64,000 nt of DNA from Glandiceps talaboti (GCF_964340395.1 NC_135570.1:2434501-2498500), one strand, 5' to 3'. Counted from the first letter of the stretch, positions 1 to 13,024 are shown. Program-made: numbers and translations. The notes: a model not told the origin generated them from the sequence alone.

Positions 1-2708
1 GCCGTTCATTATTTTGAACTACAATAGCTTGTTTTTATTTAATCAACAATAGTTTTTTTTAAAGTAACAATAGGGTTTTGTAGAAAATGGTTTTGTATGT
101 AAAACGTAAAACTTTTTCTCAGGAGACACACGGTAATGTCGTGACTTTTACCACTCTTCAACAAATCTGTCATATTGAAGTAGATGGGTTTGAGTATCAG
201 ATCATTGTTCGTAGCTGATATAGTAGTTTGTTATGTAATCATCATCCAAGTTAGAACCTTAAGGGTGGTTATCAAATGAGGGTTGGCAAGGGGAGCTGTT
301 CTGTACAGTTCATGAAGAAAATGAAGTATACTTTACAAATTACACCGATAATAATCCCCCTCTTTATTATTATGCAAAAAATGATTGTACGATTAAATTT
401 TTGAGAATTTTTTAACCTTTAGGTAAAAAATGTTACTTTTTAACTGATTACATAGAAGTAAATTATTGATTTATGTAGTAGACATTAAATTATGTATTCA
501 TGACCTTATTTGACGTTTTATGAAAATTAAAAACAGATGATGACAAGATATGAAAATATCACTCACTGGTTGCCATGGTTATAAATATAGAATTGATTCT
601 GGATACAACAAGTACTCCTAGTATGACAGGACTTGACACAATATAGTCCTATTTTTCATAATTCACTATCTACCCAGACTAACAATTTGTTCAAGCCTAC
701 AAATCTACATTCAAGCCTCATCGCTGCCAATTGTTTCAGAATGGCTAAAGTCCCTGGATAAGATTTGAACCATGATTGTGCCTCAGTCAACCCAGCTGTA
801 TAAGTGGGGACCTGATAGGATAGAGGTTGCAATGTGAATGCTTTAATCCTATGTGCTTATAAAGACTGCAATGGATTGTATGCTCCCCAGGGAGTTGAGG
901 AAGTATAAAGGGCTGTTGTGCCGCTGTAGATCCGTGCCAGGGGTAATAATTGTTAGCACTTGCAGCTCTCCAGATTACTTGCACATTCTAAGTACACATT
1001 ATTATCAAACAACACAAAATATTTATAGTAAGGACTACAAGATGCAGAGCATGATGATTTAAAAATTTTATTTGGAATGAAATTTCAATAAAAAATTCTA
1101 AAAATCTTGTCACAGCACATTAAATGTTTCCTAAACACAAAGACAGTGCCAAAGTTTACCAAATAATCACAGTTTTCACTTTTATTATATTAAATTTGGA
1201 AAATCAAAATTTATAAACAGTGTGTTGTATTGAAATAATTGATGACTCATTACGTCTTATTTTTCAACCTTGTAAATATTAGTCATACATTTGATTTGAC
1301 CTTATAAACCATGACATTAAAGTTTACTACCGGTAACCTTGACTTCCAGGTTTATAATAGATTTTACTACTATAAATAACAATTGTAATGACTTCACAAA
1401 ATCTTAATAGATGTTACCCCAGTTCAGGGTTCCCTACTAAAATATAGTGACCTTTGACCTCGACAAAATTGCTCTTTATACATTCTGTGTATCTTTGAAC
1501 CTTTACTGCCTCTTGGAGATCATGCTTGTTTAGCTTCCCTGAAAGAAATTTTTAAAAAAATGGAAAACATACATTATTTAGTTTGCATGAAATCTATGTT
1601 AATCCAAACAAAGAGTTTTTAGGAGACTGGAAAAAGTTCTTTGGTTTGCAGAAAATCTGTTGCAATCCAAAGGTTTTTTTTTACAACTTGCAAACCTGTA
1701 TAAATCATGTAAACAATAGTTACAGCTTAAAATGATGTAGGCTTGGTGTTTCATTCATGGGACATTATGTTTTTGAGACAAAGATAGACATATTTCAACT
1801 CTAGACTAACAATAACAGAGACACAATAAACACAGCAGGATCCTTTGCCCAATCACATTGAACACTGACAAGCATTGCTATTCTTCCAAAGTCCAGTAAA
1901 AACAGGTTTCTAATGAAAACATTACGCATAGACTTGATGATTTTAATGGCTTGAATTGTTTATTTTCTAATAATAAACATTTCAACTTGACTACTACTAC
2001 ATCCCACTGTGCACAGCATCTATGTGATTGTTTCTTCTGCTCTAAAAGTTATCTGAGGGTGTGTATTAAATGTCATGTCACATGAGTAAAACACCAAGTC
2101 TACACCATTTTAGCTGTAATACAGGTACACAATATTCTTGACATCAGTTTATCACTCGGTTCAGTGCAAGAAAGAATGCCAGGTATTCTAGGCTACGACC
2201 TTTTAGAAGTGTACTACATAGATGAACAAGAGGTTTGTAGAATATTAACAAAAGCCATGAGTATCCAAACCCAAGCGTTCCCAAGTCGTACCTTGTGTTG
2301 GAATCCTAAAGGTATTTTTTTCAGTCATGTAAAAAAGGCCTTGTCAATAAAGACATGTCCACCAGGGATTTATTATGTGCTCACTTCATGACCTCGTCAC
2401 AAAAGAAATTCCTGAACAGTGACTTACTGACAACAATAGGTATTCAAGGTGCATTCATGAAAGCTATAAAGTGAGAGCTATAAAGGAGTACTGAAGTTGC
2501 TGGATTCACATTTGAATTTGTTCCAGTGTTATTCACTTAACTGCTAAGGCAGATTTTTGTTTAATGTTTACGTCTTTTTTAAAAGCAATAAAAGTGAACC
2601 TTAGAAAGAAGTGAGTGTTGGACATTTTTGATTCACATATCATTGATTCTAGTTGTCGCTTACTTGACATGAAACAGGAGTTTATTGTTTAGATTTGTCT
2701 CATTTCAG
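1..2708. other. No supported exon; probable intron upstream of the 2709 exon
   Basis: This AT-rich stretch ends in a pyrimidine-rich splice acceptor (TTGTCTCATTTCAG, 2695-2708), so at least its right part should be intron. The short open frames at 853-1062 and 2164-2391 have no recognisable protein character and no convincing splice sites. About 735-1000 looks like a dispersed repeat: read on the minus strand it has the GTCCCCAYTTATACAGCTGGG type of opening that I recall as common in marine-invertebrate repeats. That identification is from memory and weak. Confidence 0.5.
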
Positions 2709-5700
2709 ATCTTAACGACGCACGAAAACAATTGGTGGAGACATTGCTGGCTGTAGATTCCCTCCAATCAAGTGACTTCAATTCATCGGACAGCAAGGGA
2801 GAAGAAAGAGCTCTGAGTCCAGACATATCTTCACCTACTAGATTTTTCAGAAGAAAACAAAGTGGAACAGGAGATGAGCTCTTAGATGTCTTAGAAGCAA
2901 TTGGAAAAGAGTGTAACCAGCTACGAGAAGAACTAGCACTGTCTGCCAAACGAGAATTAAGTCTGCAGCAAGAGTTACAAAATTTCAGTGCATCTGGCAA
3001 GGCGTCTCCAGAAGACAAAGTCATCGGCAAACTTGTTCAAGAACTTGAGATATTACGGGCAGAAAATCGCAGACTCTTCCGTGAAACAGCAAATGCAAAG
3101 AGTTCAAATTCGTCTGATAAAAGAAGTGTCGACGGTCTGAAAAAAACTGTGCAAAAATTACAATCTGAACTTGAACAATCAAACTCTGAAAACTTTGCTC
3201 TTAAGTTTAAACAACGTTTGCGGGAAGTACACGAGGAGACAGGAACTCAAGAATTTGACAAGTCGCCAAATAAATCAGATTCATTTAACCAATTCAATGG
3301 AGAGAAAGACATTGACAATTTCATGGAAAATCTGCATATAGATGGCCTCCCAGATACCACAAATGTGAGAGAGCTCAAACAGCATATTGCTAGTGCCAAA
3401 TATGAGAGTCATATTCTGAGAGACAAACTAGACACCACAAATACAGACATGACAGCTAAATTAAATCAAACATTTGAAGACTTGAAAACAACAAAGGAAG
3501 AAAGCCAAAAAGTTGAACAAGAAAACAAGTTACTGAAAATGGCAGCAGAAACAAATAAAAGTGAAATTGAATCTTTGAAAGTCAAGATAGCTCATCTCCA
3601 AAAAGCCTTACTTGATGCTGAGGAAAGAAATAATAAACAAACAAGTGAATTGGAAGAACTTCGGCAAATCCTTGGTCCTGATTCTACTGAGCAGCAACTA
3701 AAACGAGAAAATTCCATTCTGAGAGAAAAGTTACAACTGGCTGAAGAAGACCGAGACATTTTGAGACATGAACTGACAAACTATCGGACCACACAATCAA
3801 TATTAGAATCATCACTTTCATACAGAGACAGACATGTTGGTAGTTATGAAAATGAACAACTGGAGGTGGTATCTAGGAAACAAAATGAAGAGATCTTGAA
3901 GAGCAGTTATCAAGAACCGACACCAAATCTACCTCTAAAGAATCCAAGACACGGAAGAAACCAAGGCACTGGACAGCCAGTTTCCATGGAGATGGTATCC
4001 AGGAAACTAGATGTTGAAGTTCAAAGCAGAAATAGAGCTCCATCACCATGGGAACATCATTCTAATTCTGAAAGATATGAATCATCAAGGAAACATGGTC
4101 ATGGAAGAAGACATACTATTGGTGACCCAGTTACCATGGAAACCAGAAAGCAAGAAGAACCATTGAAAAATCTTAGAGGAAGAAGTTTAACGCCAACTAT
4201 AACATCAGGAGTAGATACAGCCACTAGACAATCACTAAGAACCAGGAGTTTGTCTCCAGCTTATAGGCAAGGCCAAATTCACAGGGGTCAAAGGTCACAT
4301 TCTCAAGACAATATTGATTCCACACGTGAAAGACCAAGTAAAACCAGGAGTAGCCATCGAGGGCACTCTTCAGAAAGAAGCAGAAGCAAGGAAACAAAAC
4401 CGTCTTCTGGGAGAAAGGAAGGCAGACGACGCAAAGACCCATCACCAAGACGAACTGAAACAGATTCAGGTAGGAAACACAGAGACAGAGTTGATGGGTA
4501 TGATAATGATTTGCCACTAGTGAATGGTGATGTCGGTAATGCAGACAATATGGAGGATGAAGAATACGAATCTGATGGCTTGTCGGAGAGAAGTTTCCGT
4601 CCAGAAGATTTTGTCAACGAGTTTTCAGGAAGTCGAACTGACAGGAGTGAGAAGAGAAGGGAGGTTGAACACTGGTTGAAAGAAGAAATACCAGCAACTA
4701 ATGATTACAACCAATCAAATGTCATGTACGGAAGACTACCGAAAACAGAAGAACAACCCGTGATTGATAATTTTGTAGACTACAGTACAGCAGGTGGAGA
4801 CTACATCAGTGATATTGCATACGGTCAATTACCATATACACAGATATCAGACTTGGCACCGGAGATACCGACCAAGCCACAAACTGCTGTGAAGACCACA
4901 ACAGTGTCTGGTTCTACAAGGGATAGCAGTAGCAGGAGATATAGAAGTAACCGTACAACAACAGCTAATATTCAAGACACACCAGTGGTGACAAGGGACA
5001 GCAGTTACACAGCAGCACCTTCTTATAGTTCAACACAAACATACAAAACTGATAGTTATACACCGTCGTCAAGGAGATATCCTGCACCTGTAAAAACAAC
5101 TTACACCAATCCACCATCGTATAGTGATTCCTATACTAGAAGTGTAGATGCACCAAAACCTCAGACAAAACCAAGTTATAGTGCAGTGTCTACCTACACC
5201 ACAGCACGAACCTATACAAGGCCAACATATACCACAACAGCAACAGCGACTGCAACATCAACAGTAACAAGGAGTCACCATACACCAACTACATATGCCA
5301 CACCAGCAATGCAGACTTCATCAAAGGTGTCTACTGCCGGTACGAAATTAAGATATGAACGGAAATATGAGATGTACTCCGAAGCACCTCCTGCATCAGT
5401 TGATAGTAGTCAAAGATACAACGGATATACCTACTCCCCACCAGAGCATCTAAGTAAGGAAAATGAGACACCAAATCTTGGAAGAATCAAGTTTGGTCAG
5501 TTGCCAGTAGATACCAGTCCACCTATATCTAAGGGATATGCTGACTACCTGTCAACATACACCCCAGATACCAATACTAGAACAAAGGGAAACCAAGATA
5601 CCAAGCTGGGTGAAGAAAGAAAGTATTTCAGTCATCTACCACCGAGGGCGCCACCTAAAGTTTATAGTCAATCACCAACAAAGATCAACGGTTTCCGTGG

Positions 5701-6316
5701 TGACGATACTGAGTCCTTCAGCTATAGAAAAACTCTCACACCTGAAAAACCTGGTAAAGTTGTACCAGAATCCCCAAGTAAGATATCAGTGGTTGGCTCT
5801 GAAATTTCCAGTAATGGTCCTCTAAGTATTAGTGAGTTGCAGTCTTCACCTAAAGTTGGCCTGGTCAAGAATGGATACAGTTCATCAACTCCTGCACTTC
5901 ATCAAAATGGAGATGACCCAACATTTTCCACACTCTTAAATACAGGTAACCATAGCTACTATCCCAAGTCCAACAATCTTGAAAGTCCAAGTTCAAATTC
6001 CTTGTCAAAACTCGACGATCCTACATTTTCCTCCACGAAGCTGAGTAACAACAAGTCAAGTACACTCAAACCAACAACTTACAGCTCTCCGTACAGCTAC
6101 TCAAAATTGGAATCTTCCAAACCAGTATCCAGTCTGACAATCGACACCTCATCTGAAAATACCAAAATCCCTCCCCCGCCTCTGTCCCCATCTAATCTGA
6201 ATCCAGAGAATTCCGGAAGTGCTTTGCTGGATAAATTCAGGAATGTAGCATTAACGCCGGAACAGGAACAGTATGCTAATAGTCTTATTGATAAGTATAT
6301 GAGTACTCTAACTTAA
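2709..6316 (+). CDS. Large terminal exon of an unrecognised coiled-coil, Ser/Tyr/Pro-rich protein
   Basis: This single exon of about 1200 codons starts after the acceptor at 2695-2708, enters in phase 1 (the codon is completed by AT at 2709-2710), and ends at TAA 6314-6316. The first in-frame ATG is far downstream, so the true start lies in earlier exons outside the window. Roughly the first 330 residues are charged heptad-like coiled coil (for example DELLDVLEAIGKECNQLREE). About 440-640 is Arg/Ser-rich and low complexity. About 690-900 is Thr/Tyr/Ser-rich and probably disordered. A short motif (Y/F)GxLP recurs: YGRLP, YGQLP, FGQLP. DDPTFS occurs twice near the C-terminus. The last ~30 residues (LLDKFRNVALTPEQEQY...) look like a conserved end. 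It resembles a cytoskeletal or centrosomal scaffold, but I do not recognise the family. The long open frame with acceptor and stop makes coding status nearly certain. Confidence 0.85.
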
Positions 6317-6328
6317 GTACAACATTAA

Positions 6329-6772
6329 AGGGGAACAAGCTGAGTTTATACATATTTGGGCATAGTTTATCCATATATGGTCATAGTTTATACATATTTG
6401 GGCGTAGTTTATACATATTTGGACGTAGTTTATACATATTTGGGCATAGTTTATACATATTTGGGCGTAGTTTATACATATTTGGGCATAGTTTATACAT
6501 ATTTGGGCATAGTTTTCACTGAAAATTTAAAAGGTACTTGCAGTATTCTTTTTACTGATGTATACTTAACCATCACTTGCAATTAACTGAACTCAAACCT
6601 GGTATTAGGATATAAGTCATGAAATGATTCGATGACGTAATTTATTATATGTATCAGAATATTTAGAAAATCCCTACTATGCAGTCAACTGTTCTAAATA
6701 ATGTCAGAAGACAATTATTATAGAAGACATGCATTGATGTTAACATGAGTAAAAAACTCAGCTTGTGCCACT
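6329..6772. mobile_element. TTAA-flanked miniature inverted-repeat element, copy 1
   Basis: The left end AGGGGAACAAGCTGAG and the right end CTCAGCTTGTGCCACT are inverted repeats matching at 14 of 16 positions. Both are bordered by TTAA (6325-6328 and 6773-6776), the target duplication typical of piggyBac-type elements. There is no coding capacity. It lies 8 bp after the stop codon of the preceding exon, so it should be part of that gene's 3' UTR unless polyadenylation is very early. A diverged second copy lies at 52695-53038. Confidence 0.75.
6345..6515. repeat. 21-bp minisatellite inside the TTAA element
   Basis: About eight near-identical copies of a 21-bp unit (TAGTTTATACATATTTGGGC plus one base). 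The array lies inside the MITE at 6329-6772. The other copy of the MITE has only one comparable unit, so the expansion is local. One frame is open and gives a repetitive YTYLGVV peptide, which I regard as non-coding. Confidence 0.85.
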
Positions 6773-7000
6773 TTAATCCTGTACTGCACACAAGGTACAG
6801 TACAATGGGTGGGGGGGGGGGTGTGCACTGGTGTAATTCTTAATGATATTGATCTTTTAAAAAGCTTATAAAGATCTGATCGACAATACAAGTCTGCATG
6901 AAATTTTGATAAGAAAAGATTAACAAGAATCGGAGAGTAGGAAAGTTGGCATATGATAATAATTCTACTTACGATAGTTTTGACTTGAAATTATCATTTA

Positions 7001-7006
7001 AATAAA
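7001..7006 (+). terminator. Candidate polyadenylation signal for the 2709-6316 gene
   Basis: AATAAA lies about 685 bp after the stop codon, beyond the inserted MITE. It is a hexamer match in AT-rich DNA, so it is only a candidate. Another AATAAA occurs about 45 bp further on. Confidence 0.3.
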
Positions 7007-7261
7007 AATGACATATTTTCTCAACTTTTATAATATTAGTGTAATAGTAATAAATTAACATGTATGTGCCTTATAATGTAAGATTTTGAATATTCCATAT
7101 ATATATTGTAAAAAAAATTGTCGTGTATATAATATTACCAGAATGTATCATAAAGTTCAAAATGGAAAAAAAATTCACAAATAGTGCAAAAATTTCACTT
7201 AAAAAATCTCTTTTGTAAATTTGAAATATTAATGATTCGTAGGTATGGCATTAGGAAACAG

Positions 7262-7410
7262 TTTTTGTGATCAATAGCCAATCAGAAAGTGTTTTGTAAT
7301 ACTCATACTGTCATCACCTTTACAGCCAATCAGAATGTGTGTTGTTTCATCATCTAACCAATTAGAATGTGTTTTATAGTATTGTTATTGCCTTTTAGCC
7401 AATCAAAAAG
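7262..7410. repeat. Degenerate repeat carrying four CCAAT motifs
   Basis: Four imperfect copies of AGCCAATCAGAAWGTGTTTT, spaced roughly 40-55 bp apart. Each contains CCAAT. No gene start is recognisable nearby, so these are probably just a minisatellite. Confidence 0.6.
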
Positions 7411-7619
7411 TAGGATAAATTTTGAAATTTTCACAGCATGTATGTTTATAGCCTATAAGATATGATATGTCAAGCCACGCTATCACCATGGCAACACTTC
7501 TAGTGAAGTGATAGCTGATAGCATACAAACTAGTAGTATGTTTGCAAATGTTCAATTTTTTGCATGATCTCAATTTCTGTTCATGAATTGTGCATTTTAT
7601 TATAATTTTGACATGTGCT

Positions 7620-8110
7620 GACTATGCGTGTGGTGAAAAATATGTGTATATATCGTAGGTTTTCATGTTTGCATGTCATGTTATAAGTGTTGCATTACAT
7701 ACCATATTTCATGGTGTCATGTTTCAACATTCATACCTTATCCCATAATATTGTATTTTCATGTTTGGTGGTCACATTTTGTTTTATGTTGTCATGTTTG
7801 TGTGTAGTCATGTCATGTTATTATTTTGTTATGTTATGTTATTTCACTGAATATTTCATGATATCAGATTTTCATGTTGGTCACATTTTATTTATGTTGT
7901 CATGTTTGTGTGTAGTCATGTCATGTTATGTCACATAGCATATTTTGTGATGTCTAGTTTCATGTTTGCTGGGCACATTTTGTTTTATGATGTGTGTAGT
8001 CATGTCATGTTACTATGTTCATAAACTATGCTGTATTGTCATGTCATATTAGGTCACATGTTTTCAATTTGTCATGTTATGTACATTTTGCATTATCAAG
8101 TCTGGTTTTT
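7620..8110. repeat. TCATGTT-rich low-complexity tract
   Basis: Irregularly repeated words such as TTTCATGTTTG, GTAGTCATGTCATGTTA and GGTCACATTTT make a degenerate long-period repeat. Open frames here are products of the repeat and not genes. Confidence 0.7.
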
Positions 8111-8264
8111 TTCACATAAATGTTTCCACATTGTCATTACATGTATCTTTACATACTGCCCATTTCACGTCAGTTTTCACTGGCTGTTTGGTACAACCCA
8201 CAGAAACCAAAAAGAAACTGCACAAGCCACACGTAAAGATAATTGAATGAATACAGTTTCTTGT

Positions 8265-9300
8265 TACATTTTGTCTAAATGAAATGAACTAACGTGCCAC
8301 CATGCAGACATCAAATGCAGATGTCAAAATATTGGTGTCTGCAGCATGTCAGCATCTAGTTGCAGTACTTTTAAATGGTTTATTTCATTTAGACAAATTG
8401 AAGCAAGTAATTGCAATCTCACTATCTTAACGTATAGAATGTACAGTTTTCTTATTGGTTTCTGCATGGTTGTAGCAAACAGAGAGCCAGTGAACACTAA
8501 CATAAATTGTGCAGTAGGTATGTACTTGTACATGAGCTGTACTCTTACTAATGTCAATATAGACAACCCAAAAATGTTTTTGTTATTTTTAGTATGTTTT
8601 GCTGTGTTTCTAACAACATAAGCAGATTTTGTTGAGGAATTCTCACAAAATGTTTGGTAGAATTTGTTATGAACCAGTCTTATTTGTATAAGTATCCTTG
8701 ACAGATAAATCAAACTTGACATGAAAACCAAATCTGAAATATTAAGTATATACAAACATTGAAGTTACTATTTTTTTGTAAATTTGTACAGTTTGATAAT
8801 CTGTGAAATGTAATTTGTAAGATATGTTGCATCATACCACCCTGTCAGCCACCCATTCCAGGACTGTATAACATTTATCAATAACCTGGTAGTCATATCC
8901 ATTTCAATACATTTCATATCTTGCCATTGACCACTGAATACCAATTTCGTATTTGTCCATTTACTTCAAATATTATTTAACCCCAAGTGACCTTTGACCT
9001 GAAATATGCAAATGGAGCAAGTACTGTTGATGTCAGGAGCAAAAAACTGAAACTGTCTGTGTTTGTGATGGCCTCCGTCAACGGCTGGATGGATGGTTGA
9101 CCTAGCAAGTGTTTGATCCTTTGATGCTTACCTGGTCCACCACCCAGCCTTCTACGAAGGTTATGTTCATAACAGTTACAAGTTATAATGCCACAACTGT
9201 GTAGAATGTACAGTTTCTTATTGGTTTCTGCATGGTTGTATCAAACAAAAGCCAGTGAATGTTAACATGAAATGTATGATAAAAGTTACAATGTGGTAAT
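8265..9300. repeat. Local hairpin and a duplicated ~75-bp segment
   Basis: The inverted pair TTTTGTCTAAATGAAATGAA (about 8270) and TTTATTTCATTTAGACAAA (about 8380) could fold into a hairpin of about 125 bp. Separately, the segment starting TAGAATGTACAGTTT at about 8436 recurs at about 9201 (both include TTATTGGTTTCTGCATGGTT), a direct duplication roughly 765 bp apart. No gene is supported here. Confidence 0.6.
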
Positions 9301-9494
9301 TACGTGGTGTCGATTAACGGTACTTGTTAGTTACAGTATTATCTAAACTCAGGTGTAAAAATATCCAAGTAAGTTTAAATGACAAATATTTTCGATATTT
9401 TTTATAATTTTTGACTTTCGAAACTTGTAAATTTGAAATGTCATTACCAGTACTTGACAATGAAGTAAGACATTTCATACAAAACTTTAATTAA

Positions 9495-9826
9495 AGTGAC
9501 CATATGGATGAGGATTGGGTATTTATTTTAGATTTTTAATTTATAAAACAGTTTTATCATGGCTTCCTACTTGAAAAATCAACATGAAACGACTGTGACT
9601 AAGTCTGTGTTTGTAACTCAATACAGAGCAAAAAGCTACAAAATGTGTCACTACATACAATAACAAACATTTTGCACATTTGGTATAATTTTTTGCAATG
9701 TGTAGAGCTAACAGGGGCTTGACATATGTTGTTTCACATTGATATTTCAAGTAGGAAGCCATGATAAAATTGTTTTATAAATTAAAAATCCAAAATAAAT
9801 ACCCAATCCTCATCCATATGATCACT
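9495..9826. mobile_element. Palindromic MITE with TAA flanks, copy 1
   Basis: About 90-bp inverted termini begin AGTGACCATATGGATGAGG and end in its complement. Their inner parts include ATCATGGCTTCCTACTTGAA and TTCAAGTAGGAAGCCATGAT. Both ends are bordered by TAA. The 3-bp TWA target duplication suggests a PIF/Harbinger-type MITE. Related copies are at 10556-10909, 37675-37950 and (half) 39768-39843. Confidence 0.8.
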
Positions 9827-10555
9827 TAAATTGTCATCAATTACAGGCTGTAAATTATCCAAATATAATAGGTGTACTCACCATGAAATAACATGTCACC
9901 ATTTTCAGTTCAAATTCGATGTAAAATTACAAAATTCTTGGGGATAAGTTTGATAAAATAAACCCACTTATCAGCATGACAACTCACGTTAAGTTTATTC
10001 CAGAAAATATTATACCCAGGAGTATATATTAAAGTCTAAATTGTCAGAATTATCAAGTTTGTCATATAAAAGTGGTTTGAAATTGATTTTACAGAATGAG
10101 TGTGTATAATATTTGTAATTTCAACAAAAAACTAAAATTTTCATTCAACACTATTATTGGGGTGATGGTTGTGTACTCTATATACGTTTATATATTTGTA
10201 ATTTAGAATCAGATGAAACAGTATTCAATGCTTACTAACTGAATAATTTCAACAGGTGATATTTTAAGTTTTAAATTTTAATGTTGTTCATTTTGTTTTT
10301 AGATGCAGTATAATCAGTTATTTGGTTCTTCAGTTTTGTAGATTTCATTTGACAATCTATAATGTTGTTATTTTCTAGTGATTTATTTCATTGTATATTT
10401 GGTTATTGTTGTTTATCAAGACGTTGGTAATTCTTGTAAAATGTTATGATGTGTTTTACTTATCCTCTATCCTCCCCTGTTTTTCAATCAAAATGGAATA
10501 TTCCATGGATAGAAGATTTTGGATGAAGCCACAGAAAACATTATAATTAGATGAA

Positions 10556-10909
10556 AGTGGCCATATGGATGAGGATTGAGTATTTATTTTTAATTTTTAA
10601 TTTATAAAACAATTTTATCATGACTTCCTACTTGAAAAATTAATGTGAAACAATATTAATTCTGTCTGTGTTTGTAACTCAATACATTGCAAAAAGCTAG
10701 AAAAATGTGTAAAATGTTTGTTTTTGTACATGTACGTAGAATATTAAAGATTTTAGAAATGGATTAATCTTTTGTAATTTATTGAGTTACAAACAAGGAC
10801 ATGGCATATATTATTTCACATTGATTTTTCAAGTAGGAAGCCATGATAAAATTATTTTATAAAAAAAAAAATCCACAATAAATACCCAATCTTCATCGAT
10901 ATGACCACT
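10556..10909. mobile_element. Palindromic MITE, copy 2
   Basis: The terminus AGTGGCCATATGGATGAGG and its complement are present at both ends, with the TTCAAGTAGGAAGCCATGAT inner block. The flanks (GAA left, TTA right) no longer show a clean target duplication. Confidence 0.75.
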
Positions 10910-12179
10910 TTAACTGTTGCAGAATCTGTTACTGTTTACTTTGTCAAAAATTGATTTTTAACACTTATGTAAAATTTTGTTTCATTTTATACTGAGGAAA
11001 ATCACCAAAGACAGGTGATATTTTTGATTCTTCAGAAGTGTTTGATTTGTAAGATCTTATGTTATAAATCAGCAAATTTATTTTGTCAAATTTCAGTTCT
11101 GCATATTTCATAGAGTTGACATGTAAATATAACCATAGTGTCTTGCTTTTGACAGTTTGATGTCCAAGTTTTGACATCAAAAACATCAGAACCAAATCTC
11201 TGTGAAGATTAAATATGTAAGAATATGTTAATGAGATTTTGATTGGGTAATAATCATGTGTTGATCTCTGATGTCTTCTATTACCTACATAGCCGTGAGA
11301 TTTCGTCCAGACATGTAAGGGCGCCCTCTATGTACGTAGATTGGCTTCTGTTGTTTTTATTGTATGACAATCCTCAGACTCTCTGCTAACATTTACTTAC
11401 TACTCGTTTTCTATAACACTTTATTACAATGAAAAACTGTGAATTTAAAGATTTTATCAGAATGAAATCAGTGTTCTAATACAACTCATGTGTTATTGAA
11501 TAAATCAAGATTTTGTACAAATTAAATTCAATTTGAGAGTGATTGAGGTACATAGGTATGTTTCAGTAGAGAAGTAATCAATAGTGTGATCCCGATATAT
11601 GCATGAGACAACAATTATATACTCAAGGCAACATCTAGCTGAATTGTGAGTATGAAGCATACCAATCTGATTAAAATCCGATGTAGATGTCGGCTAATCG
11701 TGCGTTGCTATCTTACCTTTGTTATTTAGCTTGAATTCACCTTCGTAGTACATGTTTACGTTTTTAGCCTGATTGCCTCCTCTAGAGAGAGGTGCCCATG
11801 GCCTACCGTAAGTAAATAATATTTTAGAAGGTTTTGATGCAGAAATAACAACGAAAGTGACTTTTTTTTCAACTGTTACATAATAAGTCGTTTTCACTGT
11901 GAAAAGCAAAGACTGATGGTTCCCAAAGAGCAAATCACAGAATTCTCAGTAATTCCTTTGTAATGTCCCCACCAAACACTAAGGCAGTTTTTGATTTCAG
12001 TATCGTTGATGTACACAAGCATCAATACTGGTTGTCCCTTTAGGTAGCGCATAGCCTAGGGTCATACAAAGAAAGTACCAAGGAGCCCTTCTATTGGTAG
12101 CACTCATTGCACTTTTGAAGTTTCAAACATAACTTCACAGAAAAATTTTGCTTTTTAGTTTAAAAAAAAAAAAGTTTGA

Positions 12180-12260
12180 TATATAACTTGAAGTGATTTA
12201 CATACACACAGACACTTACCACATCTATAGCACTACTCAAACTGGCTGAAGCTGTGCTAA
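12180..12260 (+). repeat. 3' end of a hairpin-terminated dispersed repeat, copy A
   Basis: TTTACATACACACAGACACTT is followed by TAGCACTACT...GTGCTAA, a short stem-loop ending at 12259. The same arrangement occurs at 18640-18735 and 63390-63485. Confidence 0.55.
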
Positions 12261-13024
12261 ACAAAAGATATACGGTCAGTTTTACTATCGATTGCGTTGA
12301 CCCGTCCCGTTTGAGGGAACTAGATATATTGTGATAACTGTGGTCTTCATAACATTATTTTGCGTAAATTTCACCAATGGGATCTGTAAGTAGGCAGGTC
12401 AGACGCACTGAAAATTTTTCTGCCACTGTGTGTTCACAGCATAAACCCTGACATTGACAGGACAATGTCTCTGCTTTGCTTTGAAAAGTCGATTTTTATG
12501 AATAAAACATCTTTTTGTTCACATTTAAAAGGTCAATATTTCTGTTAAAATAATTTTTAGTAAATTTTGGAAGCAATCCGAAAAAAATACCTTAAAAATG
12601 ACATTTATTCAACTGCGCACGGCGGTAAAAATCGGCCGTTTTCACTTCCTCACTTCATTTTCAAATTGCAGAGGAGTGTGTCACCTGACGTACACACATG
12701 ACCCCTTATTTGAAAGGGTATGACACATGTTCATTGTGCGATGTGTCACAGCCTCGTACTGGTGATTCTCCGCCGGCCGCTCATTGCCGTTTGAAATCAA
12801 AGTCCAAGTTTGCAGTCAATTTGCTACCAGAAGCCCAAAGAATTTCAGGTAAACGATACTTTCATGTTAAAATTTGGTGTTTTTTCTATCAAGTCATGTA
12901 TTTTTAGTGATTTTTAATGAGCGAGTCCTCTGCACTAACGATTTTAGTTTTGCTAGTGAACCATCAGTTCGGAACGACACGCGAGTGGAGTTTGAGTGTG
13001 AATAGGACGCCATTGTTCATGTAC

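Noticed and set aside
4224-4617. Minus-strand frames of 97 and 104 codons
   Set aside because: They are shadows of the 2709-6316 exon; the complement of Arg/Ser-rich codons stays open by composition.
8324-8755. 143-codon minus-strand open frame (MYILNISDLVFMSS...)
   Set aside because: It lies in AT-rich DNA over a hairpin and a duplicated segment, and shows no domain, no splice sites and hydrophobic AT-driven composition.
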